Source: Adiantum capillus-veneris
Lineage: Eukaryota; Streptophyta; Polypodiopsida; Polypodiales; Pteridaceae
Direction of reading: 5' to 3'
Assembly: GCA_014529385.2 (NCBI GenBank)
Contig: CM043959.1
Span: 11,128,809 to 11,188,808 of the forward strand
DNA length: 60,000 bases
The notes beneath the pieces were generated by a model. That model did not search any database, was not told the DNA's origin, and saw only the letters and a program-made list of their open reading frames with translations. The stretch's first letter is position 1. Each line of letters starts with the position of its first letter. The translations under genes were made by a program, and so were the position numbers. Below are positions 58,361-60,000 of the stretch, piece after piece.

Positions 58361-59420
58361 CATTTTGGCGATCATGGTGGTGAGCTAAAGCTCTTGATAG
58401 GAACCAATCTTCCAATTAGAACTCAAAGTGAGCCAATCATTCACAATGCATGCACAATGCTCAACACAAGCAAGGAAAGTTGCCATAGTGTTTACCAAAG
58501 ATTAGGATCATATTAGTATAGTGGCAGAGGAATCAGAGCAAGGATACAATGATGACCAACAACACACTAATGGTGAGGAAACTAAAGGAAATCATGGTAT
58601 CAAAGTTGGTGAGGACCATTGAACCTCTAAACACTCAGTAGGTTCCCACCATTAGGAAGAGAATCGGGCCTAGGAGGGCCTTCTATATTTGGTAGTTTAA
58701 GGGATTCAAACCTTTACTATTAAGAAATCAATAAGAGGACAACTTTTGAATTCAAACAAGAAAAATGGCTAGTTTATTTGAATTCAATTTTCCCCCCCAA
58801 AATGAAATTTAAAATATAGAGAGTAAAATCATATCATGTAACGAATCTACAAAAAGAGCTTGGTGTGTACATCATAGATCTATAAGCTCTACTCAAATTG
58901 GAGATCATGTGTAGGAGTTATGAAGAGCCAAAATCTAAAAAATTGTCCCACCTCCTTTTTGGGGGAGAAAAGTGCATCCTTTGATAAAACTTACACCTCT
59001 CTTACACACCCACCATTCTTGCACACATAGCATGCACCTATTTCTCAAAATGTTAATCACCTTCATGGAAAAGAAAAGAGGCCCTCCTAGACCCCAACCT
59101 CTTCCTAATGAAATGACATCTAAAAAGAGTTGAAAGACACTCTCATTCACATGGTTCCCATCATTCAATGGGAAAGGGTAAGGCCTAAGATCATACTGAC
59201 ACCAGTGATGTAGCTAGACACAAACATAGGTGATTAGATCCTCAAACAAAACCTAGTTGAGGAAAAGAAGTTGACATAGGCACAAGATCTGATGAGGATT
59301 ACCACATCAAACCAAAAAGATGGGAAGCAGACATAGATCATGCAAACAAATAGAGCAAGATATGGAGTGTCATGAAAAAGCCAAATGACGGGAATGGGAA
59401 TTAGAACATTATGCAAAATC
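58361..59420. other. Leader/unassigned region before gag-like fragment
   Basis: No gene recognised. Would be the 5' leader of the candidate element above. Confidence 0.3.
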
Positions 59421-59429
59421 TAGACATGG

Positions 59430-59760
59430 AGAGAGGTTTAGTGATTTGAAAATAGCATTTCCTACTTTCAAGGGTAGTCAAAGATATGATCTAGATGGTC
59501 GTATTCAAGCATTTGAGCAATATGCTAATTTCAAGGATATAGATGAAGATGACTGGATTAAGTATTTTCCACAAACTATAGAAGATGTTACAAAAAAATT
59601 GTATGCTAAGGACTTATAACAAATTGAAGAAAGGCTTCTTTGTTAGAATATAGTGAGAACTGAGAGGATGAGGATATCCTATGTGAGTTGGATAAAATAA
59701 GGCAAGGTAAGCTTTCAACCAAGAGTTATATGGAGAATATTAAAGAGCTAACTAGACAAC
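59430..59760 (+). pseudogene. Gag-like fragment
   Basis: Frame reads DLKIAFPTFKGSQRYDLDGR then IQAFEQYANFKDIDEDDWIK and YFPQTIEDVTKKLYAKDL, then stops; the pattern (F.G....A..xLxxxExYxxxxxxxxxxxxxYFxxTLxxxAxxxY) fits retrotransposon gag. A related frame continues at 59688 (KLSTKSYMENIKELTRQLNE). The window ends inside this element. Confidence 0.5.
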
Positions 59761-60000
59761 TAAATGAGTCACCCTCAAAAAAGCATATGCATTTTGGGTC
59801 CATCACACATCATATATTCTACACAAGCATACATATATACAAAACATGCGTACATGTTATTCATACCTAAACACATACACACATAAATAAAGATCAACAA
59901 CAGGATTTGAAGTGAAAAGTGCATACTTGGGAGCCTTTTACATATGCTACAACAAAAAACAACCGGTGAATTTGCACAAAAATTAAATCGAAAGTATGGA

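Overview
This is a window of a nuclear land-plant genome, made almost entirely of nested transposable elements. Evidence for a plant: a Ty1/copia pol, two or three Ty3/gypsy relics, a CACTA (En/Spm) transposon with plant-type tnp2 and tnpA-like genes, a plant tRNA-iMet primer-binding site, GT-AG introns and long GA/CT microsatellites. A large, repeat-rich genome (fern, gymnosperm, lycophyte or bryophyte) is plausible, but the sequence alone does not fix the taxon.

Layout. (1) 1-1509 and 36033-~37285 are two halves of one decayed Ty1/copia element. (2) Between them, 1510-36032 is a single 34,523-bp insertion. It has perfect 16-bp terminal inverted repeats (AAGACCATATTAGGTA) and a 4-bp target duplication CTAA, and removing it rejoins the copia frame between RT and RNase H. 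I consider it a giant, apparently undescribed DNA transposon. On the minus strand it carries two FCP1/NIF-like HAD genes and a broken gene reading ParB-like domain, permuted (beta-class-like) adenine methyltransferase, then SET domain. On the plus strand, next to the right end, is an intact 1075-codon ORF with an RNase-H/DDE-like core (DUF7869-like), the best transposase candidate. Most remaining space, including a 2.6-kb intron, is filled with degenerate arrays of the core GGTCCACCACTTGTCCAAGC plus small hairpins. The arrays run mostly in one orientation left of ~10.1 kb and the other way to the right.

(3) 37286-37526 and 40587-~41590 are a Ty3/gypsy protease-RT relic. It is split by a 3,060-bp non-autonomous LTR element (37527-40586, minus orientation, TSD TAAAG). 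(4) 42772-50911 is an 8,140-bp CACTA element (TSD TAC) with tnp2-like and tnpA-like genes and a captured fragment of a heavy-metal-associated (HMA/HIPP-like) gene. (5) 50.9-60 kb holds a ~152-bp AT-rich satellite, retrotransposon LTR and gag relics on both strands, and microsatellites.

No ordinary single-copy host gene is clearly present. The genes serve mobile elements: the CACTA pair mobilises the CACTA element. In the giant element the plus-strand ORF may act at the TIRs and arrays, while the methyltransferase, SET and phosphatase-like genes look like chromatin or transcription-directed cargo. That functional reading is inference.
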